Part shown: in pieces, positions 45,532 through 55,249 of the stretch | Numbering within the stretch: position 1 is the first letter of the stretch | Layout of the letters: every line of letters begins with the position of its first letter | Assembly (NCBI GenBank): GCA_001771815.1 | Contig: MEPU01000004.1 | Location: 62,001 to 126,000, forward strand | Source of the DNA: Bdellovibrionales bacterium RIFCSPHIGHO2_01_FULL_40_29 | GTDB lineage: Bacteria > Bdellovibrionota > Bdellovibrionia > Bdellovibrionales > Bdellovibrionaceae | Direction of reading: 5' to 3' | Length of the DNA: 64,000 nt | Made by a program: the position numbers and the translations under genes | Notes under the pieces: generated by a model | The model's input: only the letters and a program-made list of their open reading frames with translations | What the model was told of the DNA's origin: nothing | The model's database searches: none

Positions 45532-46953
45532 TTAAGCAGCTTTGTTTTTTTGAACTAACGAAACAGTTTCGCGGTACTCACGTGCTTCTGCAGTGATTGT
45601 CCAATGGGTTTCAATTTTCATTTGTGAAGTTACTTCCTTGATTTCAGAAACTTTTACTTTAAAAAATTCCTTTCTCGGGTTTACCTTATTTATTTGGTTT
45701 GTAGAAAAGCGTTTATGAAGTTCTTTTTCAAGCGCTGGTGCATCCTCACTATGTATCATAGCATGAACGTCGAAGTCGAAAGGGACGGATGCATCGCCAA
45801 GTTCATCAACGCGATCTTGTGGATCTAGTCGACGGGTCATTCCAATTTTTAATACGTCTTCGCCAAAAGAACCTACATTTGAGATTATATAAACGTGGCC
45901 AGTTTTAGTTTGTTGAGCCATGGAGATTGCTCTTTGATTTTTTTCCTCAGCCTCTTTCAATTTTTGCTCGAGATCTTTTAATTTTAATTCATATACGGCT
46001 TTTTGCTGTTCTGAAGCTGCAGCAGATAATTCAATTTTAGCTTTTTCTAAAGCTTTGTTTATAGTGTCTTCTTCTTTTTGTGCTTCCTTAATCGCCTTTT
46101 CGTATTCCTTTGCAGCTTTTTCCTCTTCACGAATTTTCTCTCTAATCTGACGCTGTTCTTCTTTATCGCGTTCTTTGATAGCCTGAACAGTGCATGCTAA
46201 CTTCAATTCAGTAAGTCTTGCCTTTAAATATTCATCAGTAATGCGAGCGTCTCGGAATGCCTTTCCATTATGATTTACTGTTACAAAGGCATCCTTTATT
46301 TTTTGTTCTAAAGTTCCATAATTGTCCTGTTTAACACTTGAAAGTATTGTATCAACTTTTCCATTAAATGCATCTAGCACAAAATCTACTGCAGTTTGCT
46401 TACGATTTGCCTCAACGTATTCACATTTTGCAGCTGAATCATTTTTTATCATTCGGCGCATGTTTTCACGAGCACCTTTTAATTCATCACCAGCTTTACT
46501 GTGTGAGTAATCTTCTGCAAGTTGGTCTAAAAGACTAAATGTCGGAATGATGTATTTATCCCCATAGCCATCAATAATATTTTTCATTGCCTGTGCCGTT
46601 TTTTCGTATTGTTCAGCGTTTTTAAATGCTTTCATAGCATTGCCAGCTATTTTTTGTGCTTCCGCATCCGCATTATGTATTGTTTCTTTTGCCTGCTTTT
46701 CTGCGCTTAAAATGATCTGCTGAGCCACAAGTTTTTCTTCTTCAACATACGCTTCAATATCTAAGATTACTTTATATTTTTCCAGTTGAAGTGATTCATA
46801 CTTTAAGGCTTCAATTGATTTTAGCGCCTTTAAGTTTTCTTCTTTTATGTCTCTAAATTTAGTTTTTATTGTGTTTAAAGCACTTCGATATGTAATTAGT
46901 AAATATCCTAGAACTGAACCTGCTATAAGCAAAATAATTTCTAAAAATGACAT
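45532..46953 (-). CDS. DUF4041-like coiled-coil protein with C-terminal GIY-YIG (T5orf172/MUG113) nuclease domain
   Basis: N-terminal TM SFLEIILLIAGSVLGYLLITY, long coiled coil, then GHVYIISNVGSFGEDVLKIGMTRRLDPQDRVDELGDASVPFDFDVHAMIHSEDAPALEKELHKRF. Confidence 0.85.
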   Translation of the reverse strand: MSFLEIILLIAGSVLGYLLITYRSALNTIKTKFRDIKEENLKALKSIEALKYESLQLEKYKVILDIEAYVEEEKLVAQQIILSAEKQAKETIHNADAEAQKIAGNAMKAFKNAEQYEKTAQAMKNIIDGYGDKYIIPTFSLLDQLAEDYSHSKAGDELKGARENMRRMIKNDSAAKCEYVEANRKQTAVDFVLDAFNGKVDTILSSVKQDNYGTLEQKIKDAFVTVNHNGKAFRDARITDEYLKARLTELKLACTVQAIKERDKEEQRQIREKIREEEKAAKEYEKAIKEAQKEEDTINKALEKAKIELSAAASEQQKAVYELKLKDLEQKLKEAEEKNQRAISMAQQTKTGHVYIISNVGSFGEDVLKIGMTRRLDPQDRVDELGDASVPFDFDVHAMIHSEDAPALEKELHKRFSTNQINKVNPRKEFFKVKVSEIKEVTSQMKIETHWTITAEAREYRETVSLVQKNKAA

Positions 46954-47143
46954 CTGATCCCCATTAAAAAATATGTTTAGAAACTTCACATTGTTTATCG
47001 TGGGTTCTAGTTGTTAACTTTAGCAAATTGATAAATTATATTTCAAATCCAATTAATCCTTTGTTCGTAGTTTGAAGCACAAGTCTTTGTACTATTATGA
47101 GTCATAAAGCATTCTCTACCCTCTTTGGCTAAATTAAAAAGTC

Positions 47144-47490
47144 TTATTTACATTTATAAGATTTTTTAAAAGATTTAATTAAATCTGGTAGCGGAGTTTT
47201 TTCAGCATCTAAAAATTCGATGGTATCGTCTTTATTTTCAGTGGGCTTAGCATAACTGAGCTCACTCATCTTAAAATATTCACAACCCTTAGTTACAGAA
47301 ATTTTTTCGGAGACAGAAGAATAGCCTGCTCCAAAGTATAAGCTTTTGGGATTTTATAAACATCACCTAAGCCGTTAAAACCCTAAACTTGAACAACTAG
47401 ATTATTTTCTTTTTTACCCATTTCTATGACATCATTAAATAATCGGATGGCTGGTAAATTGCGACCTTCTTGAGACCAATACCCCTAAAG
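47144..47490 (-). pseudogene. Decayed ORF with in-frame stop and frameshift
   Basis: Stitched minus-strand translation YWSQEGRNLPAIRLFNDVIEMGKKENNLVVQV*GFNGLGDVYKIPKAYTL(fs)GAGYSSVSEKISVTKGCEYFKMSELSYAKPTENKDDTIEFLDAEKTPLPDLIKSFKKSYKCK*. Confidence 0.6.
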
Positions 47491-47529
47491 TGCCAATATT
47501 CGCATTAATTCGCTGTTTTAATTGAATAA

Positions 47530-47853
47530 CTAGGCAGCAATACTATCAAGTATAGTGGTTAAAGTCTTAATAGATGGATTAAATTCTTTTTCAGAATCCA
47601 TTAAGTCGTATAAAGTCTGTCTTCCAAGTTTAGTTTTTCTGGCTAATTTTGATTTATTAATTGTTTGTAAGTGCGCAACGAGCACATCACGAACAGCCTC
47701 TAAATCTCCATCAACAAGTGCTTGCAATACACTTTGTTTGATAAGTTTTGGGTCGGCAAGTTCTGCAGAAAAAGGATCATGGGCTTCCAAGATAGGATTT
47801 TTTGATTTTTTCGAGTGTTTTTTTTGCTTTTTTGATGTCTTTGTTTTGTCCAT
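47530..47853 (-). CDS. HTH antitoxin (HigA-type addiction module antidote)
   Basis: LIKQSVLQALVDGDLEAVRDVLVAHLQTINKSKLARKTKLGRQTLYDLMDSEKEFNPSIKTLTTILDSI. Confidence 0.82.
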   Translation of the reverse strand: MDKTKTSKKQKKHSKKSKNPILEAHDPFSAELADPKLIKQSVLQALVDGDLEAVRDVLVAHLQTINKSKLARKTKLGRQTLYDLMDSEKEFNPSIKTLTTILDSIAA

Positions 47854-48097
47854 TTTTATTTCCTCCACCAAGTACTACAATAACCATTTGGCCAATTCTA
47901 GCTGTGTAAATGCGCAATCCAGAAGTCCATTTAAGCTCTATAATGTTATCAAAATAATTTGTCGTTCCAAAATGTCCTTCAACTGAAATTCTATGTAGAC
48001 GAGCAAGAATTAATATCTGAGTCGGCTTTGTTTGTTCAACGAACCATGAGTTAAACTCTTGCGATCTTAAAACATAAAATTTTAGCTGATCATTCAT
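47777..48097 (-). CDS. RelE/HigB-type toxin
   Basis: EFNSWFVEQTKPTQILILARLHRISVEGHFGTTNYFDNIIELKWTSGLRIYTARIGQMVIVVLGGGNKNGQNKDIKKAKK; start refined to 48097. Confidence 0.85.
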   Translation of the reverse strand: MNDQLKFYVLRSQEFNSWFVEQTKPTQILILARLHRISVEGHFGTTNYFDNIIELKWTSGLRIYTARIGQMVIVVLGGGNKNGQNKDIKKAKKTLEKIKKSYLGSP

Positions 48098-48189
48098 TTG
48101 ACAACGCTTTCTAAATTGTACGGTATTATAGACACTTTGTAAAGCTAATAAATTACATCTTAAGTCGCTTGGACTAAGCCTAAATACTC

Positions 48190-49557
48190 CTAACACATTC
48201 CTTTTTCCAACAACCGGAATGGTTTAATCACCCAGTCTTCAGCCTTTACGAAGTCCTGCATCGTGACCTCCGACATCTTCCTCGTTTGTACGGAGCGCTC
48301 GGCGGCGTAGACCTGTGCCGTGGACAGTAGATAGTTGAAACGGCGTGTGGAAACATCAGGATACAGCTTTCGAATCACGTCTGTTTTTTCTGGATTTGTC
48401 ACGGGCCCAGTCTTCATGGCCCTGACAGATTCCACCCGTTTTAAGATTTCGTGACCCGGGATCGTTCTTTCATTTTGAATTTGTGTGAACATCATGATTC
48501 CGAATCGATCCACAAATGGACCCGATAATCGCTCTAAAATTTTAGTGCAACGGGTGCGTGAATAACGACAGGTCAGATCTTTTTTCAGTGGCGTCCACTT
48601 CCCGCAGGGACAAAGATTGGATGTGGCCACCACTTGAAACGAGCATTCAAACTCGCGTTCATAGGCCCCTCGGACCAATCGAAATCTTTCGCCAACCATT
48701 GGACCCCTTAAGGCATCTAAAATTTCAGGATCAAATTCAAGAAGCTCATCCAGAATTAACAGTCCATTCTCGACGCGCTCTATCTCGCCCTGAAAAAGAT
48801 TCGCGCCCCCACCCAAAAATGCACCCGTTGTGATCGACTGATGAGGCATCACCATCGGACGCCAATTGTTTTTCCACTGAGCCGTCAAATCAGGATCGGG
48901 CTCGGGCAATAAACTTAACAGTGATTTTGCAATGGTCGTTTTCCCAGCGCCGGCATCTCCAGCCAGCAATCCATTCAATCCCGTTGCTGCTGATAAAAAT
49001 AAAAACTCAGCCTCGCTGGGTGAAAAGCGATTTTCCAATCCCCAACTTGGACGACGAAAGAAATCTTTTTTATCGTTGTTGTGATAAATCACCTCGAGAT
49101 CCTTCAACTCATGAATCCGGTGATAGTTTTCTTTATTTTCTTTTGCCCAGCCCGTTAAAATTTCGCAATCTTTTGGCTTCTTAAACTGTGGCACCAGATC
49201 GCTGGGTTCATACACTCCTCCATCCAATCCCAGTTCACCATACAAAACCCAATCTAAGTTGATTTTATCTTCCTCGATCTGTTTTGTTTTCAACAAAATC
49301 CCAAGCGCGACAGCCAGTTCGACTCCACGTGAACTTTTTCGCAAGTGACTGGGTTTAATATTCACAATCATCTGCTGAGTTAACGGAAATCGATAGCCCG
49401 AGCTTTTCAACGCCGACTTGATTCTGTAAAAACTTTCTTTAATCACGCGATCTGGTAAACCTAAAAAATGTATTTGAGGAATTCCAGAAATGAATTCAAT
49501 TTCAACTTCGGCAATTTCAAGACGCGGTCCATTTTGAATAAGGGATTTCAATTTCAT
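48190..49557 (-). CDS. YifB/ComM-like Mg-chelatase-type AAA ATPase
   Basis: LPDRVIKESFYRIKSALKSSGYRFPLTQQMIVNIKPSHLRKSSRGVELAVALGIL; Walker A GDAGAGKTT; Walker B LLILDELLEFDPEILDALRGPM; NLCPCG. Confidence 0.87.
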   Translation of the reverse strand: MKLKSLIQNGPRLEIAEVEIEFISGIPQIHFLGLPDRVIKESFYRIKSALKSSGYRFPLTQQMIVNIKPSHLRKSSRGVELAVALGILLKTKQIEEDKINLDWVLYGELGLDGGVYEPSDLVPQFKKPKDCEILTGWAKENKENYHRIHELKDLEVIYHNNDKKDFFRRPSWGLENRFSPSEAEFLFLSAATGLNGLLAGDAGAGKTTIAKSLLSLLPEPDPDLTAQWKNNWRPMVMPHQSITTGAFLGGGANLFQGEIERVENGLLILDELLEFDPEILDALRGPMVGERFRLVRGAYEREFECSFQVVATSNLCPCGKWTPLKKDLTCRYSRTRCTKILERLSGPFVDRFGIMMFTQIQNERTIPGHEILKRVESVRAMKTGPVTNPEKTDVIRKLYPDVSTRRFNYLLSTAQVYAAERSVQTRKMSEVTMQDFVKAEDWVIKPFRLLEKGMC

Positions 49558-49656
49558 GAATTTTCATCATGCAAATTGGCATTATCGACATCGTCAGATC
49601 TGACGGATCCTCAAGCATTTGTTTAAACGACATTCGGATAAAATAGATGTTACTGC

Positions 49657-50544
49657 CTAAACCGAGTGATCCTTTAATTTAGATAAGGGATGGTGCTCCT
49701 CGATGGCCTTCACCGCTGTGTTTGTCGTCACATTGGTATAGACTTGAGTTGTTTGGATACTGGCGTGCCCCAACAGCATCTGAATGGAACGCAGATCGGC
49801 TCCGCCCTCAAGCAGGGCCGTTGCGCAGCCATGACGAAATTGATGGGGATGAATAGGCTCTTCGAAACCAGCTTTAGCAGACCATGCCGCCAACCAACGC
49901 CAAATATCCACGCGCGATGGTCGATGTCCACGATCATTCAGCAGCAATGATGGCCCCGCAGATGCTTTTTCTGCTAATGACGGTCTCCCTGATTTCAAAT
50001 ACAAATCCAAAGCCACATACAAAGCTTCTGTTAAAGGAATCAAACGCTCTTTCTTGCCTTTACCTAAAACCTTGACCCATCTTTCTGTGGCTGAAAAATC
50101 ATTCAAACTCATTTCGGTCAATTCACTGACCCGACAGCCCAATCCAAATAAAAATAACAACGTCAGACGATTTCGAATTGTCTTGGCTTCATCTTTTACC
50201 ACTTCGCAAGCTTCAAATAATTTCTCAAAATCTTGAGTGGATACGGCTTTAGGCAATGAAGCCTTCACTTTTGGGGGTCTGAGTTCACGCAATTCGGGGC
50301 TTTTCAATCCTCGAGTTTCACAAAATTTTAAATAGGTGCGCACACTACTGATAACTCGCGCTTGGGAACGTGTTGACAGTTTTTCGGCTTTCATAAAATC
50401 AAAAAATTCGATCATCCGATCAGATTTTGCACGAAATTTCTGGTACAAATCAAGATCACGGCGATATGCCATTATCGTATTGATGGATCGTCCGCGGACA
50501 TGTTGCAAATCATCAAAGAATTCAATCCAAAGTTGCATATTCAT
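49657..50544 (-). CDS. Tyrosine recombinase, XerC/XerD-like
   Basis: N-terminal SAM-like domain; GLGCRVSELTEMSLNDF..LGKGKKERLIPL..HPHQFRHGCATALLEGGADLRSIQMLLGHASIQTTQVYT. Confidence 0.87.
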   Translation of the reverse strand: MNMQLWIEFFDDLQHVRGRSINTIMAYRRDLDLYQKFRAKSDRMIEFFDFMKAEKLSTRSQARVISSVRTYLKFCETRGLKSPELRELRPPKVKASLPKAVSTQDFEKLFEACEVVKDEAKTIRNRLTLLFLFGLGCRVSELTEMSLNDFSATERWVKVLGKGKKERLIPLTEALYVALDLYLKSGRPSLAEKASAGPSLLLNDRGHRPSRVDIWRWLAAWSAKAGFEEPIHPHQFRHGCATALLEGGADLRSIQMLLGHASIQTTQVYTNVTTNTAVKAIEEHHPLSKLKDHSV

Positions 50545-50613
50545 AGTGATTCTAATTTCAGATGATTTCTTCGCAAATTGCAATCTATTTGTTTTTGAGG
50601 AATTTATGAAAAT

Positions 50614-50657
50614 AAAAAAAGCCCCACCGGGTTGGCTCTCCGTGTGGGACTTTTTTT
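50614..50657 (-). terminator. Intrinsic terminator of the 50682 lipoprotein gene
   Basis: A7-GCCCCAC...GTGTGGGAC-T7 hairpin, T-run on both strands. Confidence 0.75.
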
Positions 50658-50681
50658 AAAAAAATTATTCTTATTATTTTC

Positions 50682-51338
50682 TTATTGCACTAAAATAGAC
50701 TGACCACAATTGTATCCATTGATGGATTCAAACATGACATCTCCAAAAATTCTTCCAACCGGAGCCACTTCGGAATTCCAAAGCTGACCTGATTGCGCAC
50801 CTGTTTTGGCCGCAACCTGTCCCTGAGTCATTGTTAAGAATAATGTTCCACTTCCACCGACAGCTTGCATTCTGAGATTTGAAATAATTCCCGCACCCCA
50901 GATGCCTTGAGCCGCTGTTCCAATACTGTAATCGCCAACAGGAATTTGGCAATATCCCATAGTCATTGGCTGCCTCACAGATAAAACCCCAATAACACTG
51001 ACTGGTCCGTTATATCCAATCACTCCAGCACTATAATAACCACCACCTTGATAAGGATACATGGGATTGTAAGCCGTTTGCTGAGGGATTTGATTCTGTC
51101 CATGAAAAGTTAAATTCATGGTTAATGTCGGAACAACTTCTGTTCCGTAGTAATTCAGATACGCTTCCGAGTAACCTTGAAATAATGTATAGCAATTCAC
51201 GCACTGTTGAGTCACAGTATTATTCGGAACTGGCTGAATATCGCCTCCGTCATTTTTTCCACCGCAAGCTACCAATGAGGTGATCACCGAGAAGACCACC
51301 ACACTTGCTGAAATTTTGAGTAAATTAAAAGTTTTCAT
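50682..51338 (-). CDS. Lipoprotein of unknown function
   Basis: Lipobox SLVAC; Gly/Tyr-rich central segment. Confidence 0.75.
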   Translation of the reverse strand: MKTFNLLKISASVVVFSVITSLVACGGKNDGGDIQPVPNNTVTQQCVNCYTLFQGYSEAYLNYYGTEVVPTLTMNLTFHGQNQIPQQTAYNPMYPYQGGGYYSAGVIGYNGPVSVIGVLSVRQPMTMGYCQIPVGDYSIGTAAQGIWGAGIISNLRMQAVGGSGTLFLTMTQGQVAAKTGAQSGQLWNSEVAPVGRIFGDVMFESINGYNCGQSILVQ

Positions 51339-51362
51339 AAATTCTCCTCAATTCAATTCTTC

Positions 51363-52187
51363 TTACTGAATATTAAATGCTGCTTTTGTGCTTAAACCTG
51401 TAAAAGTTCCTAATTTTTTGTATCCAGCGTCTACTGTTGGATTCAAACCACACTTCGTTTGCACAACATTAGAACGACAATCATAAGGACCCATGTAAGT
51501 AAACCAACATGCACGGTACGGTGAATGCTGAGCCGTTGTACCTGTCGTGTTTCCACCAACATACGGATTGCTCTGAACCATAAAGTTTTTGAAATACACT
51601 GTTCCTCGGTAAGACAACGCAATTGGTTCGCCATCATTTCCACCTGTTGATGCCGCCGTCGTTTCTGGCTCTAATACCACCGTGATCGCACCATATTGAT
51701 CTTCAAAAAATCCCGAGAATACCAATTTATTTTCAAAGTTAAACCAGTAGTTATACTTGGATTCCAATTCACCGTTGTCATACATTCCTTTGAAGGTTTG
51801 ATTTCTCCCCATGCCGGATTGGAAAACTCCATCATACTGAATGCCATTATCAAAGTAGGAAATACTTACTGATCCGCCGTATTTACCAGACTCAGCTTGG
51901 GCCAAGTTCATATTGATTTTGAAATTTGTTGGAGCATTCAAAGGGTGTGTCGCCACATATTCCGACATTGTCTGTAAGTTTACCGGAACAAATGTTGCTG
52001 TCGCGCCACTTGAAAAAATAGGAGATCCAGTACTGCCGACACCCGGAGCTGTTGGGTCGATTATAATTGGACCGGGCACTGTTGCGCCTGGTGGTACTAC
52101 TGGAGCTGATTGCGAACTCGTTTTCGCACAACCAACACCCATCAAACCTAGAGCCATCGTCAGTATGATAAGTTTTGTTGTTTTCAT
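51363..52187 (-). CDS. Lipoprotein of unknown function
   Basis: Lipobox LMGVGC; Pro/Gly/Thr-rich linker after the Cys. Confidence 0.75.
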   Translation of the reverse strand: MKTTKLIILTMALGLMGVGCAKTSSQSAPVVPPGATVPGPIIIDPTAPGVGSTGSPIFSSGATATFVPVNLQTMSEYVATHPLNAPTNFKINMNLAQAESGKYGGSVSISYFDNGIQYDGVFQSGMGRNQTFKGMYDNGELESKYNYWFNFENKLVFSGFFEDQYGAITVVLEPETTAASTGGNDGEPIALSYRGTVYFKNFMVQSNPYVGGNTTGTTAQHSPYRACWFTYMGPYDCRSNVVQTKCGLNPTVDAGYKKLGTFTGLSTKAAFNIQ

Positions 52188-52429
52188 ATACCTTCCTTTT
52201 ATCAGGCTCAGTAAAAAATAATGAGTCCTGTACCAGATGAATATGCTAACCCCGTGCCGAATCCGATAACTCAGCCAACCTATCGATATTTCTAGAAAAA
52301 TTGTCTTTTTGTAACTGACTGATACACTGTCAAGTTGTAGACACTCCCGGGTTAGGACAAAAAACGCTAACAGGCCTCTCAGACTGAGACATAAATAGCT
52401 AACTCAGAACTAAGTGCAGTTAGGGGTGA

Positions 52430-53443
52430 TTAGTTAAAAACCAAATCAGATAAAAAGCTCTTAGAGAGCTTCAGAGTATTGCGCATCTGTTGAGCCTCTG
52501 GATAATAATGAGACAGAATCTGCGCATAACTACGACCAATGCGAGCCTGCGCTTGCGCTCCCCATTGACAAAGGCCCGCGCCATGGCCAAACCCTTTTCC
52601 CGTCAACACAACCACATCATCTGTTTCAAAATAAAGTAAAGGTGCATTTCGAATCTGAGAAAAACCAAATAACTGCCTCATTTTTTGCACGCTAAATATT
52701 TGATCCAAAGTCGACCACGTTGAAATTCGATCCTGAAATTTTTCACCAATTTGCAACGGCGTTGAAACTTTTAACTGAGAATAGAATTTACTTTTTGGTA
52801 TCTCAAATGACCACTCGTTTGATTTTCGTTGCTGGCACCATGGATCCGTAGCAGTCCCCGTATCCAATGCCCCCGTCCAAACTTTTGAGGCCGGTATGGT
52901 CTGTCCACCACAATCTGCATGATAATACGCCTTTAACACCCGAGCACGACGATCTTTCAACACAACCTGGTCTGTTAAAAAAACTGCAAGCTTAGCCTTA
53001 TCTGAATCTGTCACTTCAAAAACTTGATCCATTTGATTACTATCCAAATGAAAAATCTTATTCTTTCTTTCACTGATTTTCGCCAAGGCATAGGATCTGG
53101 CAATAACAGCTTGGGCTTTCAAAGCCTCTAAAGGCCAACTCAGTGGCATCTCTTTCGAGACCACTCCCGCCACGTAGGCATCAAAATCAACAACAGAGAT
53201 CAGATCATACTTTTCATTTTGCTTTTTGATGATGTAGTTCTTTGCCGAGATCTTTTTATTTTGAAATCGAAGATTTTGTCCTTCAGCGCTCCACGCCCAA
53301 CCCGAAACATTTTTAACTTGAGCATTCTGAATAATGGGAAACTGCTCTAAATCTTTAAATGTACGCACACGAATCGTGGATTCTTGAGCCATCACAGAAA
53401 TGGAAAACGAAATCAGCAAAACGACTGTCAGAGTAAATTTCAT
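52430..53443 (-). CDS. SpoIID/LytB-domain protein
   Basis: YVAGVVSKEMPLSWPLEALKAQAVIARSYALAK...GKGFGHGAGLCQWGAQAQARIGRSYAQILSHYYP. Confidence 0.9.
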   Translation of the reverse strand: MKFTLTVVLLISFSISVMAQESTIRVRTFKDLEQFPIIQNAQVKNVSGWAWSAEGQNLRFQNKKISAKNYIIKKQNEKYDLISVVDFDAYVAGVVSKEMPLSWPLEALKAQAVIARSYALAKISERKNKIFHLDSNQMDQVFEVTDSDKAKLAVFLTDQVVLKDRRARVLKAYYHADCGGQTIPASKVWTGALDTGTATDPWCQQRKSNEWSFEIPKSKFYSQLKVSTPLQIGEKFQDRISTWSTLDQIFSVQKMRQLFGFSQIRNAPLLYFETDDVVVLTGKGFGHGAGLCQWGAQAQARIGRSYAQILSHYYPEAQQMRNTLKLSKSFLSDLVFN

Positions 53444-53556
53444 AGAATTTCAGTATCATGGGCTAAGGTCCCTTAGACTAGGAAGAGTTTGCCCAGTAGA
53501 TCGTGATCCAAACCGAAGTCTAGTTAAAAATACAGCACCCGAAATCAACTTCGGGA

Positions 53557-53952
53557 TTATAGTCTAGGTTGAATTTTTTGAAGCAGTTCCTGCATATCAG
53601 CCCACGCATCTTTTTTAAGCTGCGGTTGAAGCAAAAGCATTCTTGGAGAATACGTAGAAACCATTTTTTCAGATTTTTCGGGTTGGCCCACATCCCTCAG
53701 ATGCCATTCAAATTCAGCATCACCATTCTTATACTCGATAGAATCCACCACCTCAAAAACCTCAGGAGGTAGCTTCAATGCCGCAATCATTTTATAAAGA
53801 AGTTCAGACTCCTGCGGCGAATAGCTTCTTAAGCCATCCACGCAGATTGCAAGCACTTTTGTTTCTTGCTGAGAGGACGAAAAAAAAAGATGTTTTATTC
53901 CTAAAACATCTTTGACATACTTTAAATAATTTATTTTTGTATCTGAACTCAC
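53557..53952 (-). CDS. Hypothetical cytoplasmic protein, 131 aa
   Basis: Uninterrupted ORF between SpoIID-like and MCP genes. Confidence 0.65.
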   Translation of the reverse strand: MSSDTKINYLKYVKDVLGIKHLFFSSSQQETKVLAICVDGLRSYSPQESELLYKMIAALKLPPEVFEVVDSIEYKNGDAEFEWHLRDVGQPEKSEKMVSTYSPRMLLLQPQLKKDAWADMQELLQKIQPRL

Positions 53953-53973
53953 TCAAAACTTATACTGAATTTT

Positions 53974-55230
53974 TTAAAAGTTTTCTACCTTTTTAATTTT
54001 ATTGTCCATCGGCTCTAAACCCATATCCAATGTCGGCTTTTTCGCCGCATTTGAAAGCTTTTTATCAATTGGAATGACATTGTGCGGAGTTTTTGAAGGA
54101 CCTGATTGACCCACAGCTGGCTGCTTCAGCGATGACGCTGAAGACTTTCTCTGGGTATTTGAAACAGGCGAAGAAGAAGAACGCGATTCAACAACGGGAA
54201 CCGCATCACCAAAAACATATTGCTCCAGCTTTGTCACAACATCCAGAACATGGTTTGATTGATCCTGGGTCTCTGTGGACGCCTTCAATACCGATTCTGC
54301 AGCCGCCGCATTATCCTGGGATGCCGAATCCAACTGAATCATCGCCTGATTGATCTGCTTTAAACCTGAAGTTTGCTCTTGGCTGGCCGTTGCGATTTGT
54401 CCACTGAGCTCCGTCACTTGCTTCACTTGTTCAAAAATCTGATTCAGTGAAGCTTTACACTCATAGGCAATTTCACTGCCACGCTGAACTTTTGCCAAAC
54501 TTTCCTTAATCATTAAGTTAATTTCTTTTGCCGATGTCGAACTTCGTTGAGCCAATGATCGAACGGCATCCGCAACGACAGCAAAACCTTTTCCTTGTTC
54601 CCCAGCCCGAGCTGCTTCGACCGCGGCATTCAGCGCCAAAAGATTGGTTTGAAATGAGATATCATCAATAACGTTCACGATGTCTTCCATCCGTTTCGAA
54701 TCATGCTTAATTTCATCCATGGCCGTCGTTAATGATTGAATATTTTTTTCGCCGGCTTCGGTAATGAGTTTAGTTGATTCGGAAACAGAATAAACTTTCT
54801 GAGAATTTTCAGTATTTAAATTGATCATACTTGAAAGCTCTTCTAACGAGGCCACAGTTTCTTCAAGTGAACTGGCTGTCTCTGTTGCATTTGCTGCCAA
54901 TTGAACATTAGATGCCGACAGTTTCTGCGCCAGGGCTTTGACCTTAACAGAAGCCTGACTTAAATTATAAGTATAAAATTTTAATTTACTTGAAACTTTT
55001 CGAAAAGATAAGACTGCTGTGGCAATTCCCGAAAAAAATCCAACCAAAGTTACTAGCGTCATCAGTGTTAAAGCCTGAGAGCCACCCCAAAGCGATGCTT
55101 TGGTTGCATCGTCAGCCTTAGCAAACAAAGTGCTCGAGATATGATACCCGTAGGCTCCCGAAATCATGATTGCGGCAGTCAGTACAATGATGGTCAGAAT
55201 TAGTTGCTTTGATAAGTTCCATTTTTTCAT
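53974..55230 (-). CDS. Methyl-accepting chemotaxis protein
   Basis: Signalling hairpin [50 protein letters not shown]; start refined to 55230. Confidence 0.92.
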   Translation of the reverse strand: MKKWNLSKQLILTIIVLTAAIMISGAYGYHISSTLFAKADDATKASLWGGSQALTLMTLVTLVGFFSGIATAVLSFRKVSSKLKFYTYNLSQASVKVKALAQKLSASNVQLAANATETASSLEETVASLEELSSMINLNTENSQKVYSVSESTKLITEAGEKNIQSLTTAMDEIKHDSKRMEDIVNVIDDISFQTNLLALNAAVEAARAGEQGKGFAVVADAVRSLAQRSSTSAKEINLMIKESLAKVQRGSEIAYECKASLNQIFEQVKQVTELSGQIATASQEQTSGLKQINQAMIQLDSASQDNAAAAESVLKASTETQDQSNHVLDVVTKLEQYVFGDAVPVVESRSSSSPVSNTQRKSSASSLKQPAVGQSGPSKTPHNVIPIDKKLSNAAKKPTLDMGLEPMDNKIKKVENF

Positions 55231-55249
55231 GGCAGACTCCAGTTGAAAA

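Noticed and set aside
49657-50544. XerC/D-like recombinase as the integrase of the tRNA-Cys island
   Set aside because: Lies beyond the comM-like gene and looks like a housekeeping Xer recombinase in size and motifs; no att duplication of the tRNA 3' end was found near it.
50336-50659. 107-aa ORF ending KKAPPGWLSVWDFF
   Set aside because: The C-terminus is the translation of the terminator hairpin (50614-50657), and the rest is antisense to the recombinase gene.
53538-53555. CCCGAA-ATCAAC-TTCGGG hairpin as intrinsic terminator
   Set aside because: Correctly placed after the 53557 gene but lacks a clean T-run, so not called.
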